Positions 1-11,009 are shown, numbered from the stretch's first letter. The stretch: DNA of 64,000 nucleotides from Gnetum montanum (GCA_015680685.1 MNCI01025010.1:154106-218105); one strand, 5' to 3'. Notes: generated by a model from the sequence alone, not told the origin. A program made the numbers and translations.

Positions 1-417
1 GTTTGACCTGCCATATACACGCAGCTATGCTTTGACTGGTGCACATCTTTTCTAAGAAATACATTATTTCTGTTTTGCCAACCAAACATTATTTACATTT
101 CTGCTTACATTCAGTTTATGTTAAGTTTATAGTTTATGTTTTGTTTACGCCTTGCATTCTTACGTTTTATGGCTCATGTTTACATTTTACATGCATTTAC
201 ACGTTTTAAGGCATCGTTTACGATAACCCCAGTGTTAGCCGTAGCTTACGCTCGGGGAAGTCCTTGGTTGATTTGCGTGCAGATCATCCAAGGCACTCTG
301 CCTTCATTTACTTTTTTAGCTTGCCCTCAGGTGAAGGCAGGGTCAGCTATGCCTACCCGACGATCTCTCGATGTTTGTTTCCCTTCCAGCCTTACACCGA
401 CAATTTAGGTCAGTACA
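1..417 (+). repeat. Element A 5' LTR, last 417 bases
   Basis: It begins inside the LTR and ends with GTCAGTACA, exactly where similarity to the 3' copy (ending 8659) stops. The bases that follow differ: primer-site-like sequence here, target DNA there. It probably holds R and U5, since the TATA box of the 3' copy lies upstream of the matching part. The 3' copy has about 30 extra bases near 8312-8340. Confidence 0.85.
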
Positions 418-440
418 GTTTTTAGCACTAGAAGGAGGGC
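418..440 (+). promoter_or_regulatory. Primer-binding-site-like sequence of element A
   Basis: GTTTTTAGCACTAGAAGGAG follows the LTR directly. Related strings follow the LTR ends of C (TTTTTAGCACTAAAAGGAG near 26029) and E1 (TTTTCTGGTGCTATAAGGAG near 30356). The shared core, about TGGYRCTANAAGGAGG, fits a primer site complementary to a tRNA 3' end (TGG pairs with CCA). I cannot name the tRNA with confidence. It is clearly different from the tRNA-Asp type site of the B elements. Confidence 0.5.
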
Positions 441-520
441 CTGAACTTATTTTTCTGTTTAATCGAAACACTGATCACGTTACTTGTTAAAATGCTACCC
501 AAACCAAGTGCTGAAACCAC

Positions 521-617
521 GCTACTACAGTGTTCACGTTGCTACAGTGTTTTACACTGCTACAGTGTTTTATGTCGCTAGAGTGCTTTACGTTGCTACA
601 GTACCGCTACAGTGTTT
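521..617 (+). repeat. Leader minisatellite of element A
   Basis: Five imperfect direct copies of a unit of roughly 18-20 bp built on GCTACAGTGTTTTAC lie between the primer site and gag. The reading frame across it is a repeat by-product, not a gene. Confidence 0.7.
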
Positions 618-850
618 TTTTCAACAAAAACACACAAAACGCATCCGTTTCAAAGCCGAATTCACTGTAATTCATACCTAGATAAATTTTCAATGTTCAC
701 ACACTAGACTCTTAGACAAAATTTCAGTATTCATGCGCTGCCTGTTGGTCTAGTTTGATTAGTTTGGTCACGTAGTGTTTGTGTCACGGGAACACTATAA
801 CTGCTTGCAATCCAATTCCATTCGTCTACCCTAGTCCACTCACGTTTATC

Positions 851-3222
851 ATGGAATCCTCCCAAGTTAACCCAGTAACACTACCAAGTGTTGACTTTGG
901 AACCAAAGCTTCAAACCCTGTGACTGCTATGGAATCCATAACCGTTATTAAACACATAAATCCTCAAGGGCCTACACGCCAATCCCTTAGGCTATAGGGC
1001 AAAGGCCCTATTCACACGACTCTTACACCCGAACCGTATAAATTTATTTGTGTCAAAATCCAAGCCAACCCACCCATTGATCATGTAGAGAGGGAAGCTA
1101 AGCGAGAATATGAATTCATCCACAAGGGAGGACGTGAGTTTATCCCTTCAGAATTTGACATAATCCCACTATCTGAAAGCCATCATAAACTCATATCCCA
1201 GCTTTTTATGGCTAGAAGTCAAGCCCTATAACTACCTCCCATAGAGCCTCAAGATGAAGAAGATGACTTTGCAGCCCAATCTGAATATGGAGAATCATAC
1301 CATACCATCAGCCTCCATGCCCACACGAACCCATTATTCCATCCTTTCCTGGAAGAAACTGTGTTTCCTTCTTTATCCACAAACACTCGAGGACATGTTC
1401 TCCATTCCATTCCTATCTTCTCCGTGCTCAATAACATTCACTCTAATGCATCCACTTCCATCATTCCTCCACCAGTGCAGTCCCAACAACTCCCCCAAAC
1501 TAACGTAGGGTCAATCTTCCAACCTCAAGTAATTGGAATACCGTCAGTCATACCAGCTTCCACATCCACCCATTACATACCCCAGGTGCAGATTCATGGG
1601 GCACCATTGGTTACCCCAACCCAACACGTTCACAGTGTTACTTCACAACCTGTGGCCGGGTAGTGGGTTCCATCAGCTATAGTCTCAGTCCAGAATACCA
1701 TCCCACCACAACCAATATCAGTCCAACAACCTCTTTTTCCACAAATGATGCCACAATCGAGTCATTATCAATTACCACCAACCCAAACCGCCATTCTACC
1801 TACCGCCCAAGAATGGGCAGACACACAGAAATGATGCACTCCTTGGCAGAAGAATTAAAACGTCTTAAAACTTTAAACAATGAGGAAGTCAAAGTACTAG
1901 ATTTCTATCAAGATGACCCAATTGACCCCTTAGATCCACCCTTAACCTTACCAAAAGGAGTCTCGTTACCCAAGTTAACCAAGTACAATGGAGAGGGAGA
2001 CCCAAATGCCCACCTAGTGATATTCCGAACCTAAAGTCTTTTGCTTTAGGCATGGCCCCATGTAATTCTACATGTATTTGCAATGTCCTTAACCGGAAAA
2101 GCCTTAGACTGGTATCGATCTTTACCTCGTAGCTCCATATCTTCTTTAGAGAATTTGTTGCATCAGTTTGTCACCTGTTTCAAGTACAATTTCAAACCTG
2201 AAGCCACGTTAGATAGCTTGATTCAAGTTAAAAAAGCGCCATTAGAGTTAGCATAGAAATTTATCCAAAGGTGGGGTGCAACCTTAAATGAACTTCATGA
2301 ACCTATGCCCGAAACATATTTACTCACCATCCTTAAGTCAGCTGTAAATTACTTTATTATGTCAAAGCTTTACTACCTGAAAGCCCACACATTGAGCCAA
2401 GCATTCGTGCAAATCAAAGACATAGAAGAAGTAGCACAAACAAGTAATGACCCAGCCTACTCAACCTTTAGGAGCCAACACACGAGAAAAGATAAATCCA
2501 AAAAAACGGTAGCAGCAGTGGCTGAGGGAAAACAACCTACTATCCCAAACAACTATGAAAGAACCATGCATGCTCATACACCTGAAAATTCCTCAAATAG
2601 AAACAACAACACAGATCACGCTTGTACCTTCGAAAGGAAAGACCTGGCTCAATACACACCATTGCGCATGAATCCTTCACAACTACTTGATCAACTTCTA
2701 AAGGCCAGGCTAATTCAACACAAAAAAATGTCTCCTGCAGCATTGCAAAGACATGATCGCTTTTGCAAATTAGCCAAAAATCCAGCCTTAGCAATAGCCA
2801 ATGAACCTCCCATTCCAAAAGGCTTTAGGTTGGATAGATTTTGCTAGTATCACCAACAACCCGACCATGGAACTGATTACTGCTTTACATTGAAACAAGA
2901 CATACAACGCATGATTGATAGGGGCGAAGTAGTATTCGATGAGGCAAACCCAGTAAGACCTCAAAACCAATCCATGGGGGTCTACAAGGATCCTCTCAAC
3001 ACCAATGATGCACCATATGTGATTAATACTGTTCATGTGGAAAATAGACAAGACATTCCGCAAAGACCTTTGGTGATTCAGAGGCCTTCAGAAAACACAC
3101 CTACCCAAACATCTCCTCAAACCCCTTTCATCATACACATGTCTCTTGCACCACAAAGACCATTCGTCATCCGCATACCTCCTTCGGTTGCCACCACAAC
3201 AAACATACCATCTAAAAACTGA
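851..3222 (+). pseudogene. gag: Element A gag (Tat/Ogre-like capsid polyprotein), decayed
   Basis: Gag would coat the RNA and form the cytoplasmic particle. The start is taken at the ATG at 851, which opens a frame aligning with the gag starts of C and E1. One frameshift near 1663 changes frame; from there one frame runs to about 3985 with only point stops (for example 2032, 2254, 2845, 3220). The capsid core begins with a KYNGEGDPNAHL-type motif near 1980 and continues to about 2450. A basic linker follows, then a TPL...LL block near 2656. At 2845-2893 lies a knuckle-like C-x-YH...H-x-TDYC motif whose second position is now a stop. The same blocks occur in C and E2. Several stops look like CAG to TAG changes. 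Confidence 0.8.
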
Positions 3223-3291
3223 CCCATTCCCTTTATGGTCTGGGTGCCAAAACACCTTGGCACACAACCCACCTCCACTTCTTGACGACCT

Positions 3292-4433
3292 TTGCGAGAA
3301 TGTCTTGCCGATAGGCTAATAAGAGAGCACATGGAAAGAGAAAAAAGAGAGCGCATGGAGAGAGAAAATCATGGACACAAATTAGGACTACCAAAGCCTA
3401 CATCGTTAAGCACCGTTCCCATGAGTTCTTCTATTAATGAGCCTAGTACAAGTCACCAAAACAAAGATGAAGTCGAAAGTAATATCCCAAACCCAGCATT
3501 TTCAGCTACTAATGTAAAAAACGCTCCACAAGAAATACGAATGCTAGGTAAAATGGACCAAATCTCTATAGATAAGAATATCCCAAACAGTAAAGACCTA
3601 GCAAATGCATTGACCCAGGTCACACAAGCCTTAAAATAAAAGAATACTTCTTTAAGTTTGTATGACCTAGTAATGACTTCACCAGTACATCGAGAGGCTC
3701 TCATACGGATGCTAACTTCAATTCCTGTTAGTGAGGACCTTCCTGCAGATAAACCATCCATTTATGCAGTATTATCCCCACAACTTCAGGAATCAAAGAC
3801 CACATCCCTAGAGTTTCATGTTAAGGACATTAAGCTAGATGAGAAAACAAGGGAAATCACCACAGCCCCTATGTTTATAACAATACAGGTTGATCATTTC
3901 AAAATATGTAGGGTGCATGTCGATGATGGTGCGACAACAATTGTAATACCTTTTTCCATCATTGAAAAATTGGGAATTACTGAATAAGTACAGCCCACAA
4001 CAACCTCTTTCTGAGATCTTTAAGTGGTTCCCGTGTGGGAGTAAAAGGCATGGTTACCTGAGATTTCATAGCCGGAGACCAATTCCCTACATCAGCTGAA
4101 TTCATAGTGGTTGATGAAATGCTAGGGTTTAATCTGATCCTAGGACGTCCTTGGCTAGCTCAACTTAAAGCTGTATCTTTACCAATCCATCAAGAGATCC
4201 ACCTACCTTATGGGGGTGGTGAGAACATCATACATGGGGATACAATAGCATCGATCACTTCCTCATACCTTGAGGTAGGTCAAGGGTCAGAAATTGGGTT
4301 CGTTAAGCCTAAACAAGAAATCGTAAACATACATCAAAACGTGAACCCAACGTTGACTCACAATCCGACTAACACTAAAGAAACACAAGAAGATAATACA
4401 AACATAGGTGCCATCCCTACCGATGTCTCTTGA
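3292..4433 (+). pseudogene. Element A gag-pol linker and aspartic protease, decayed
   Basis: It continues the gag frame through a charged EREKRERMER-rich linker (near 3330-3365) into a retropepsin-like domain. The active-site loop reads VDDGATTIV at about 3919-3945, where related elements have D-x-G-A/S. The frame breaks at 3985, and the second half resumes in another frame at 4107 with MLGFNLILGRPWLAQL, the usual protease end motif (hhLGRPWL). A tail from about 4160 to 4433 matches the protease tails of E1 and E2. The protease would cut Gag-Pol in the particle. It is non-functional as it stands. Confidence 0.75.
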
Positions 4434-4563
4434 TCAGAATTACCCTTTGATATCACCGATGAAGGAGAAGGTGAATATAAAATCATACCCATATGCCCAG
4501 CCCCACACGTTAAGCTACAAAAGATCAAGAGGCAACTCAACAACTAGAGCGAATGATATGAAT

Positions 4564-5275
4564 TGTCCAAAATGACGTTAAACTACGAACTGTCCGAAAT
4601 GATGTTAAACTACGAACTGTCCGAAATGACGTTAAGCTATGAATTGTCCGAAATGATGTTAAACTATGAAATCTCCAAAATGACATTAAACTACAAACTG
4701 TCCGAAATGACGTTAAACTACAAACTATCCTAAATGACATTAAACTATGAACTGTCTGAAATGACATTAAACTACAACATGTCCGGTATGACGTTAAAAC
4801 TGCTAACAAATGTCTGCAATGACATTAAACTAGCCACGATTAGAAATGACTGGTTCCATTTAAAACTTCTTGAAAATGTTACTACCTTTGGCCCACCATG
4901 GCATAAAACTGGTAATCCTTTCTTTAACAATAGATGCAATAGTCCATCAAAAACTTTAAATTGATGTACCAAGCCCAAAATTGCTTTAAACTAGAGCCAA
5001 CAAATTATAGATTTACGAACTCTCATCATTTTACATTGAATTTTCGCTTACAGGTTACAAGTTACGATTTAGATTCTTGTACGGTCGTTGCTTTCTTTTC
5101 CAAGTATTTACCTTACATCTTGCTTTATACTTTAGAAATTTATGTTACATTTAGTTGCACACATATACTTTAGAAAACAAAGAAAAATAATAAAAAAACA
5201 TAAAACTACAAAAATACATGGCCCGAAAAGGCCTTAAACTAGCTTATGGCCTGAAATGACCTAAAACTATCACTT
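4564..5275 (+). repeat. Minisatellite 1 of element A (27-bp units) after protease
   Basis: Copies such as TGTCCGAAATGACGTTAAAC begin at 4564, 4591, 4618 and 4645, an exact 27-bp period, and continue with decay to about 4845. A non-repetitive AT-rich stretch follows, then two further units near 5218-5275 (GGCCTGAAATGACCTAAAAC type). The same core occurs at the same place, directly after protease, in E1 (31795-32170) and E2 (34965-35175). Reading frames on either strand here are repeat by-products. Confidence 0.85.
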
Positions 5276-5323
5276 TTTGCATTACTTTTCTTTCATTTAT
5301 ACATTCTAACTCTATGTACGACA

Positions 5324-5365
5324 GGTGTCGCTTGATGTTGTTTTCTTCCTAATTAATTTTTGTAG
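5324..5365 (+). promoter_or_regulatory. Possible splice acceptor between protease and (lost) RT, element A
   Basis: AGGTGTCGCTT, a T-rich stretch and TTTTTGTAG ending at 5365 look like a plant 3' splice site. The same AGGTGTCGCTT...ATTGTAG arrangement sits just before the RT region of element G (40613-40661). Ogre elements are known to carry an intron between protease and RT; that this is its acceptor is inference. Confidence 0.45.
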
Positions 5366-5456
5366 GATGTCGCAGGCACGTAGCATGACCATGCATGCAG
5401 CATCACACTTTACACAAGCAAGGTAAGCATCAGTCCATTATGACTATAAACTAGCA

Positions 5457-5940
5457 CAGAATAGTCCTAAATCATGATTTAAAACTGATATCACAGAATA
5501 GTCCTGGATCATGACTTAAAACTAATACCACAGAATAGTCCTGGATCATGACTTAAAACTGATACCACAGAATAGTCTTGGATCATGACTTAAAACTAAT
5601 ACCATAGAATAGTCCTGGATCATGACTTAAAACTAATACCACAGAACAGTCCTAGATCATGAGTTAAATTTGATACCACAGAATAGTCCTGGATCATGAC
5701 TTAAAATTGATACTACAGAATTCTGTCTAGTATGACACTAAATTGCTACATCCATTCGCCATGACATGAAACTAGCATCCAAAGTCCACTAAGACTATAA
5801 ACTAGTTTGCCTCTTCATAGTCTGCTATGACTATAAACTAGCAATGCATCATCCACTACGATGCTAAACTGGCACTGTCCAAGGGGTGATGACATGAAAC
5901 TAATCCACAACAATCCTCTAAGACTATAAACTGGTGACAT
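5457..5940 (+). repeat. Minisatellite 2 of element A: seven 37-bp units, then degenerate units
   Basis: The string CAGAATAG (or a one-base variant) starts at 5457, 5494, 5531, 5568, 5605, 5642, 5679 and 5716, an unbroken 37-bp period. From 5740 to 5940 looser units built on ATGACTATAAACTAGCA follow. A similar block lies near 32990-33180 in E1 and 61610-61690 in D. Confidence 0.9.
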
Positions 5941-6130
5941 CATCAACGACCAGGAAAAACTTGAAAAGATCTGTTGTTGTAATTGGCTGTTCTTGTTCCA
6001 CAAAGACTTGTTGCATGATTCATCTCATGGGGCCTAATGAAACTGATCCTGTTTATGATTCTATCTACTTTAAAATTTACGCATGGTAACTCCATCTCCT
6101 TGTCTAAAGTGTTTAGTTAACTATTTCATT

Positions 6131-6166
6131 TGCGGTTTTCTTGTCTTCTTGGAGTTGTGTTTGCAG
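6131..6166 (+). promoter_or_regulatory. Second conserved acceptor-like site, element A
   Basis: CTTGGAGTTGTGTTTGCAG with T-rich sequence upstream ends at 6166. Element D has the same string in its own orientation at 61471-61505 (CTTGGAGTTGTGTTTGTAG), also between minisatellite 2 and the 3' hairpin. Conservation across two diverged elements suggests a functional site, perhaps a splice acceptor; its partner donor is not identified. Confidence 0.4.
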
Positions 6167-7022
6167 GAGGACACTTCTGAGGCATTCATGCATAGATGCA
6201 CTTCATCATGACGACAAGGTATCACATTCTTCCTGACACATGTAACTGGGTTAATCAATCCATTCATAAGTACATTCTCGACCCCCGGATGCATCCCCTA
6301 TTTCCCCATCATGCTCCCCTTAGCCTATTCAATTATATCCCCTTGATACATTCTGCTCACCTCAAAACTCTTGATACACTGTTGCACACTGTAGCTCTCT
6401 AAGCAATTACGACGCAAAACAAAATACACAGTACATGATGCAAAATGCAATTACTCATAGACAAGCACGGTACAAAGAGCAAGCTCTTTCAAAAAGACCA
6501 AAAAAAAGCACAAAAGGTCAAAGAGAAAAATGCATGGAAAAGGTCTTCATGACCCCATTGACATCATAAACAAAAGACTATTGGCCATTCTCATACAAAC
6601 CCCAAACAAGAAGGAAACTATCTTGAAAAAAAATAGTTACACTTATGTCTCAAAGAGACCATGTTGCACATCATCGCGTGGCTTTGGCTGTTCACAACAG
6701 GCCCCGTAAACACTCTTTAAGAGTCCTGTTTCTCCAAAGAACGCATCTCCTATGTCTCGGTTCTAAGTCTGCTGAAAACCTGGCTATTGACAAGGACCAA
6801 TGACATAACTTGTTCACGCAAGAGCATTCCTCTCCCAATTCCAACAACAATTATCATCCTTGACCAACTCCTGGTTTCCTCTAGTTACAACAAATCCCCT
6901 TGCATCTTAAATTGCATTCCCCCAATCCCAATCCCATGTACTTTTGAAAATGGTGCGATGATATTCGGCCAAGGGCTGATGGTTAATGTTTGATGCTTTG
7001 TTGTTCATAGTGTTTTGCACTT
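6167..7022 (+). other. Element A 3' non-coding region, no gene seen
   Basis: I see no domain and no long frame on either strand with recognisable content. It lies between the second acceptor-like site and the hairpin, and the start of the 3' LTR may lie within or just after it. An overlapping minus-strand open frame at 6907-7401 has no supporting motif. Confidence 0.4.
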
Positions 7023-7067
7023 CTTTGTTGATGCCTCTCAGGTGGATTCCTCCAGGCGTCAACAAAG
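7023..7067 (+). other. Conserved 14-bp-stem hairpin near the 3' LTR of element A
   Basis: CTTTGTTGATGCCT (7023-7036) pairs with AGGCGTCAACAAAG (7054-7067) across a 17-base loop, with one G-T pair. Element D carries the same hairpin at 60758-60801 with a matching base-pair change. Surrounding bases (AACAAAGAGGGGCYAATGAAACAC) are also conserved. It may be an RNA structure near the LTR boundary. Confidence 0.75.
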
Positions 7068-7474
7068 AGGGGCCAATGAAACACCAAAAAAATTTAGCAA
7101 CACTTCTAGATAACTTCAGAGCCTTTGAAATGGCTTCAAGCAGCCCACCATGGAGCAAACAAGGTCCCCTTGGAGCCCATAGATCACGATGGCAAGTATT
7201 GGTGTCAAGAATCATCAGTTTCAAGGTCAAAAAAAGTGCAAGTTTGGCTAAGTACAATGTGCTTGCGCTGCACAGCATAAGGATTAGCGTCACCAATGTT
7301 TGGGGCCCTGAAACTAAGTCAAAATAGGCCGAAATCAGGCATAAGGACCCCCCATGACCTTCACCAAGGTCCCTAGTAGCTCCCAACCTCCAGAAAATCA
7401 AAATTTGGGCCTTAAATGAGGTATTTTTAGTTTATTATGCTGGAGCTACATTTTCTTATGTTGCAGATCGTAAA

Positions 7475-8659
7475 ATACTATTCACAGCGTAAATCACTAT
7501 TCATCACGTGAACACTATTCACTGCATAAATCACTATTCATGACATAAACACTATTCATCGCATGAACATTATTCACTGCATAAACACTATTCATCGCGT
7601 GAACACTATTCATCAACTTTCAGAAAATTTCAGAAAATGGCAGAAAATTCTCAACATGAGCAACTCCCAGAAAATTCCAAAAAAACTGAGGGACAAAGAA
7701 GTTTCAAGCAAGCAGGGATCGAATTTCTCTTGTTGTACATTTTATTGTTAATCCACATGTGTGGGCATGCTGGGCTCTCATGTATAAATTAAATGTACTT
7801 TCATGGGTTTGAATAACCCATAAATTGTAATATGCAATGTACTTGGTCAAGAACGTAGCTTGCCGACACACATCCAACTCGTGCACAACTGTTCGACACA
7901 CATCCAACTCTCACCAGCACACATCCAACCCAAGCACAACTATCCATTGGACACATGTCACCAGATCCGCTTTCCTTTCATCTCCTATCTATTGGTTCCA
8001 TTCTCAAATTCTGTGCCGAAGCCTGGTCCAAACCTATAAATACCCTACCAATTCACATAAATCGGGGTTGACAATTGAAGACATTGGCAATTCTGAGAAA
8101 GTACAGAACCTACAATCCTTGGGTGCTTGGCACATCTGACTGTTGGCATCCAAGCATTTCTCACATTCATCACATCACATCATTACATCATCATGTTACA
8201 TCATTCCGGGGCTAGGCGTTCAACCTGCCATATACACGCAGCTACGCTTTGACTGGTGCACATCTTTTCTAAGCAATACATTATTTCCATTTTGCCAACC
8301 AAACATTATTTCTATTTTTTGCTTTAAGTTCTGTTTACATTTCTGCTTACATTTAGTTTATGTTAAGTTTATAGTTTACGTTTTGTTTACACCTTGCATT
8401 CTTATGTTTTACGGCTCATGTTTACATTTTACGTGCATTTACATGTTTTAAGGCATCATTTATGATAACCCCAGTGTTAGCCATAGCTTACGCTTGGGGA
8501 ATTCCTTGGTTGATTTATGTACAGACCATCCAAGGCAATCTGCCTTCGTTTACTTTTCCAGCTTGCCGTCAGGCGAAGGCAGGGTTAGCTATGCCTACCC
8601 AACGATCTCTCGGTGTTTGTTTCCCTTCCAACCTTACACCGACGATTTAGGTCAGTACA
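7475..8659 (+). repeat. Element A 3' LTR (at least this part)
   Basis: The end at 8659 (GTCAGTACA) is fixed by comparison with 1-417; the true start is not resolved because the other copy is off-window. U3-like sequence contains eight short copies of a CATAAACACTATTCATC-type unit (7475-7613) and several ACACATCCAAC units (7865-7930). A TATA box, TATAAATA, lies at 8035-8042, so R would begin near 8065. The part from 8218 matches the 5' copy. Confidence 0.75.
8035..8042 (+). promoter_or_regulatory. TATA box of element A 3' LTR
   Basis: AACCTATAAATACCC is a strong plant TATA context, downstream of the two short-repeat clusters and upstream of the LTR part shared with the window start. Confidence 0.6.
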
Positions 8660-8668
8660 TTCCTCACA

Positions 8669-8775
8669 TCCAATGAGTTGCACAAGGCATTATTAAAAAA
8701 AATGCATCATGACCTTAAAATCAGGAAAGTCAAACTTCAACTAGGAAAGTCAAACTTCAACTAGGATACAAAATT
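8669..8775 (+). pseudogene. B3 integrase C-terminal remnant
   Basis: The sequence from CATCCAATGAGTTGCACAAGG onward encodes an ELHKAL...HDLKIRKVKLQLG-like string that matches B1 at 56318-56385. The end of integrase binds DNA and the particle's cDNA. About 30 residues remain, then the frame is lost in a duplicated GGAAAGTCAAACTTCAACTA (two adjacent copies near 8725-8764). The rest lies on the far side of element A. Confidence 0.7.
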
Positions 8776-10054
8776 TTGTTTTCATGTTATTATTCTTTTC
8801 TAATTTTTGTTTTACACCATCATTAGTACATTTGCTATTTCTTGAATATTTTACACTTTCTTTTATGTTTTACTTTATTCTAGTGTCATTTTTTGACTTT
8901 TCATTAATAAGTGCTAGGCACAGCGGTAATTTGTTGCTTGCTGGTGGTATGTACTATTCAATTATTTGATTGTTAGTATCTAGATTCTAGATTTGAATTT
9001 TGTTATGGATAATTAGGAGATGGTTTCTTTTTCATGTGATAGGTAGTGTGTCCACAACATCCACCCATTCACAAACTCTATGGTTTTCCTTGTTTTGGAG
9101 ATATGTAGTCCCTTTTTTATTAATAAAACAATAACAAATTTGTGACTTTGATAGTTTCTGAATTTGGAAACGATTCAAAAGTTTGAATAGGGTCTAACTT
9201 CAAGGGTATTCAGTACTCTTTGTGCTTTTTTGCTTACTTGGATGCATATGTGTTTTCATGGATTCCTTACCATTTTGTGTTGGCCAATAAAAGGCAGTTG
9301 AATAAGTCTTTACATGGTGTGGTTCTCATCATCAAAAAATTAAAAAAAATGATGAAAATTCAAAGAACACTCCTTAGACAAAATAACCACTTACAAGCAT
9401 TGTTTATGGGACTAGAAAGACATGTTACCCATCATTGAAGGTCTGCTTTAACTAAGGCCCTTCCTCACTTCCTACTTCTCGTTTCTTTTCTAATAAGAAA
9501 TAGTGGTTGTTCTGTGGAAGAACTCTTGTGTCTTAGGGGGATGGACTAGTCTTAGAATGGTGATGTGGAGTCACTGAACATGGTTGGTTTTGGGTCTAGA
9601 CTAAGGATGGATTTTATTAAGTCATTTAACTATAAAACTCATAAGGGACTTTCTCTCATCCATGGTTTTCATCCATGCTTTGGATATTTCACCTCACTGC
9701 CAATTTTATGTTCTTATTCGATATCTTAATTTGATGTGTCAAAATTCTTAGGTAGTTTCTTCTGGGATTTTGTACTTAACTTTCTATAACCATTGATCAT
9801 CCATGGGGTCCATGGACTCCTCAATTTGAAGTTATACAAGGGCAATAAAAGACCTACGCTTGCTTTAGGAAGGACTCACTTGCATATCTTTTGGTTGGAT
9901 TAGTTAAGTTCTTTATCCTTAGACACTCTTATAATCCAATCCTTTTGTGTTCCCCATTAATGACATCCAATTGTGCACATCTTCACAATGTTTTTCAATG
10001 AAATTTCCTTTTTATTACTGTGAATTCTTAAACCCTCTTCAAGAATTTCATATT
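8776..10054 (+). other. B3 3' non-coding region, first part
   Basis: There is no coding content. It aligns piecewise with B1 56690-57720: a T-rich start, TTGGCCAATAAAAGGC, and TACATGGTGTGGTTCTCATC near 9313. Long 3' untranslated regions are usual in Athila-like elements, sometimes with an env-like frame; none is readable here. Confidence 0.65.
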
Positions 10055-11009
10055 TGATGAGTGGCGGGTACCCCTACACTTAACCATACGAATACGAGCA
10101 TCGCACACATGATCTGGTCGAACTCCGCAGACTAAATGCCTACACGCTGCTTGGAACACTTGGGGTTAATTAATCGTTGTCTTCCCAGGCTTGCTTGTAT
10201 CTGTCATGGTGTATGGTTAAGCAAGTCTGAAGTATATGATTTTTATGGTATTTTCTGATTTTATATCTTCTATGCTATGAGGAAAAGGTTGAGAAAGTAA
10301 GACTAACTCTAACTAATGCACTAAGTCCCTAGCGTCAGCATCCGTTCCCACTTACTGTGAATACCTTAAACTATGCAACTGTGGCTACCAAATGCTAATT
10401 GTTATTGGGATCACCACACGTAATGCACATGCTCGAAGTGGTTGTACTAAGGCACTTAAGTAACCTAAGTGTGATACGCATCTATTCCTCGGCTAACCAT
10501 ACACATCCTTGAATGCTTGTAACCAAGTCGTACTTATCCCACATCTAGGAGTTTAGGGTGAGAGAGACTAATTGCGATGAGTAACCGATTCCTTGACTAA
10601 CTATACACATTCGTAAATGCTCGTAATCAAGTCGTACTCATACCGCGCTAATGCAAGTAATAAATATCAAGTAGGAAATAACATGTAATAAACCTATCCA
10701 TGTACTGCAAGGTTTATCCACAAAGCTCGTCTTTATTGCCGTACACAACTTGCGTTCAAGTACAAAGCTGCTCAAATAAAGATCCGTTCACTTGGGGACT
10801 CCTACTATGGGCACATGGAAAAATAATCTATCTCTGGGGTGATCAATCCACCATAGTTTCACTACTTTAAGCCTAGGATGATGAATAAGGGGAGTGCCAC
10901 CTCTTATTTATAGATATGGCAGCGGACCGCAATATCGCGTACGCGATATCGCAGGGGACGACGCTATATCACGTACGTGATATCACGTACGCGATATTGC
11001 ATCCCATCA
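10055..11009 (-). repeat. B2 3' LTR
   Basis: It is 955 bp, about nine in ten bases identical by eye to the 5' copy, with mostly transition differences. In the element's sense it opens with U3 palindromes (for example ATATCGCGTACGCGATAT at 10932-10949 and ATATCACGTACGTGATAT at 10966-10983). A TATA box follows (TATAAATA, complement of 10905-10912), then R-U5. Confidence 0.9.

Larger units (their letters stand above)
1..8659 (+). mobile_element. Element A: Tat/Ogre-like Ty3 LTR retrotransposon without pol, 5' end off-window
   Basis: The first 417 bases match 8218-8659 closely (about nine in ten bases by eye), so they are the ends of two LTRs of one plus-strand element. Internal order: primer-site-like sequence, short-repeat leader, gag, protease, 27-bp minisatellite, splice-acceptor-like site, exact 37-bp array, second acceptor-like site, conserved hairpin, 3' LTR. 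No RT, RNase H or integrase is visible, so this copy is non-autonomous. Gag has the long Tat/Ogre layout with a C-x2-H...C knuckle. It is inserted in the integrase tail of element B3: B3 coding sequence resumes about ten bases after 8659. The lineage call is inference from gag/protease motifs. Confidence 0.8.

Noticed and set aside
4537-4809. Minus-strand open frame of 90 codons with SLTSFRTV-like repeats
   Set aside because: It is the complement of the 27-bp minisatellite, which is a multiple of three and so keeps a frame open. No gene support.
5457-5715. CRISPR-like regular repeat with 37-bp period
   Set aside because: Units are contiguous without unique spacers and lie in a plant retroelement. 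It is a minisatellite.
6907-7401. Minus-strand open frame of 164 codons, the longest in this part
   Set aside because: It overlaps the conserved hairpin and LTR-adjacent region of element A on the opposite strand, has no recognisable motif, and element D's equivalent is not open. Chance frame is more likely.
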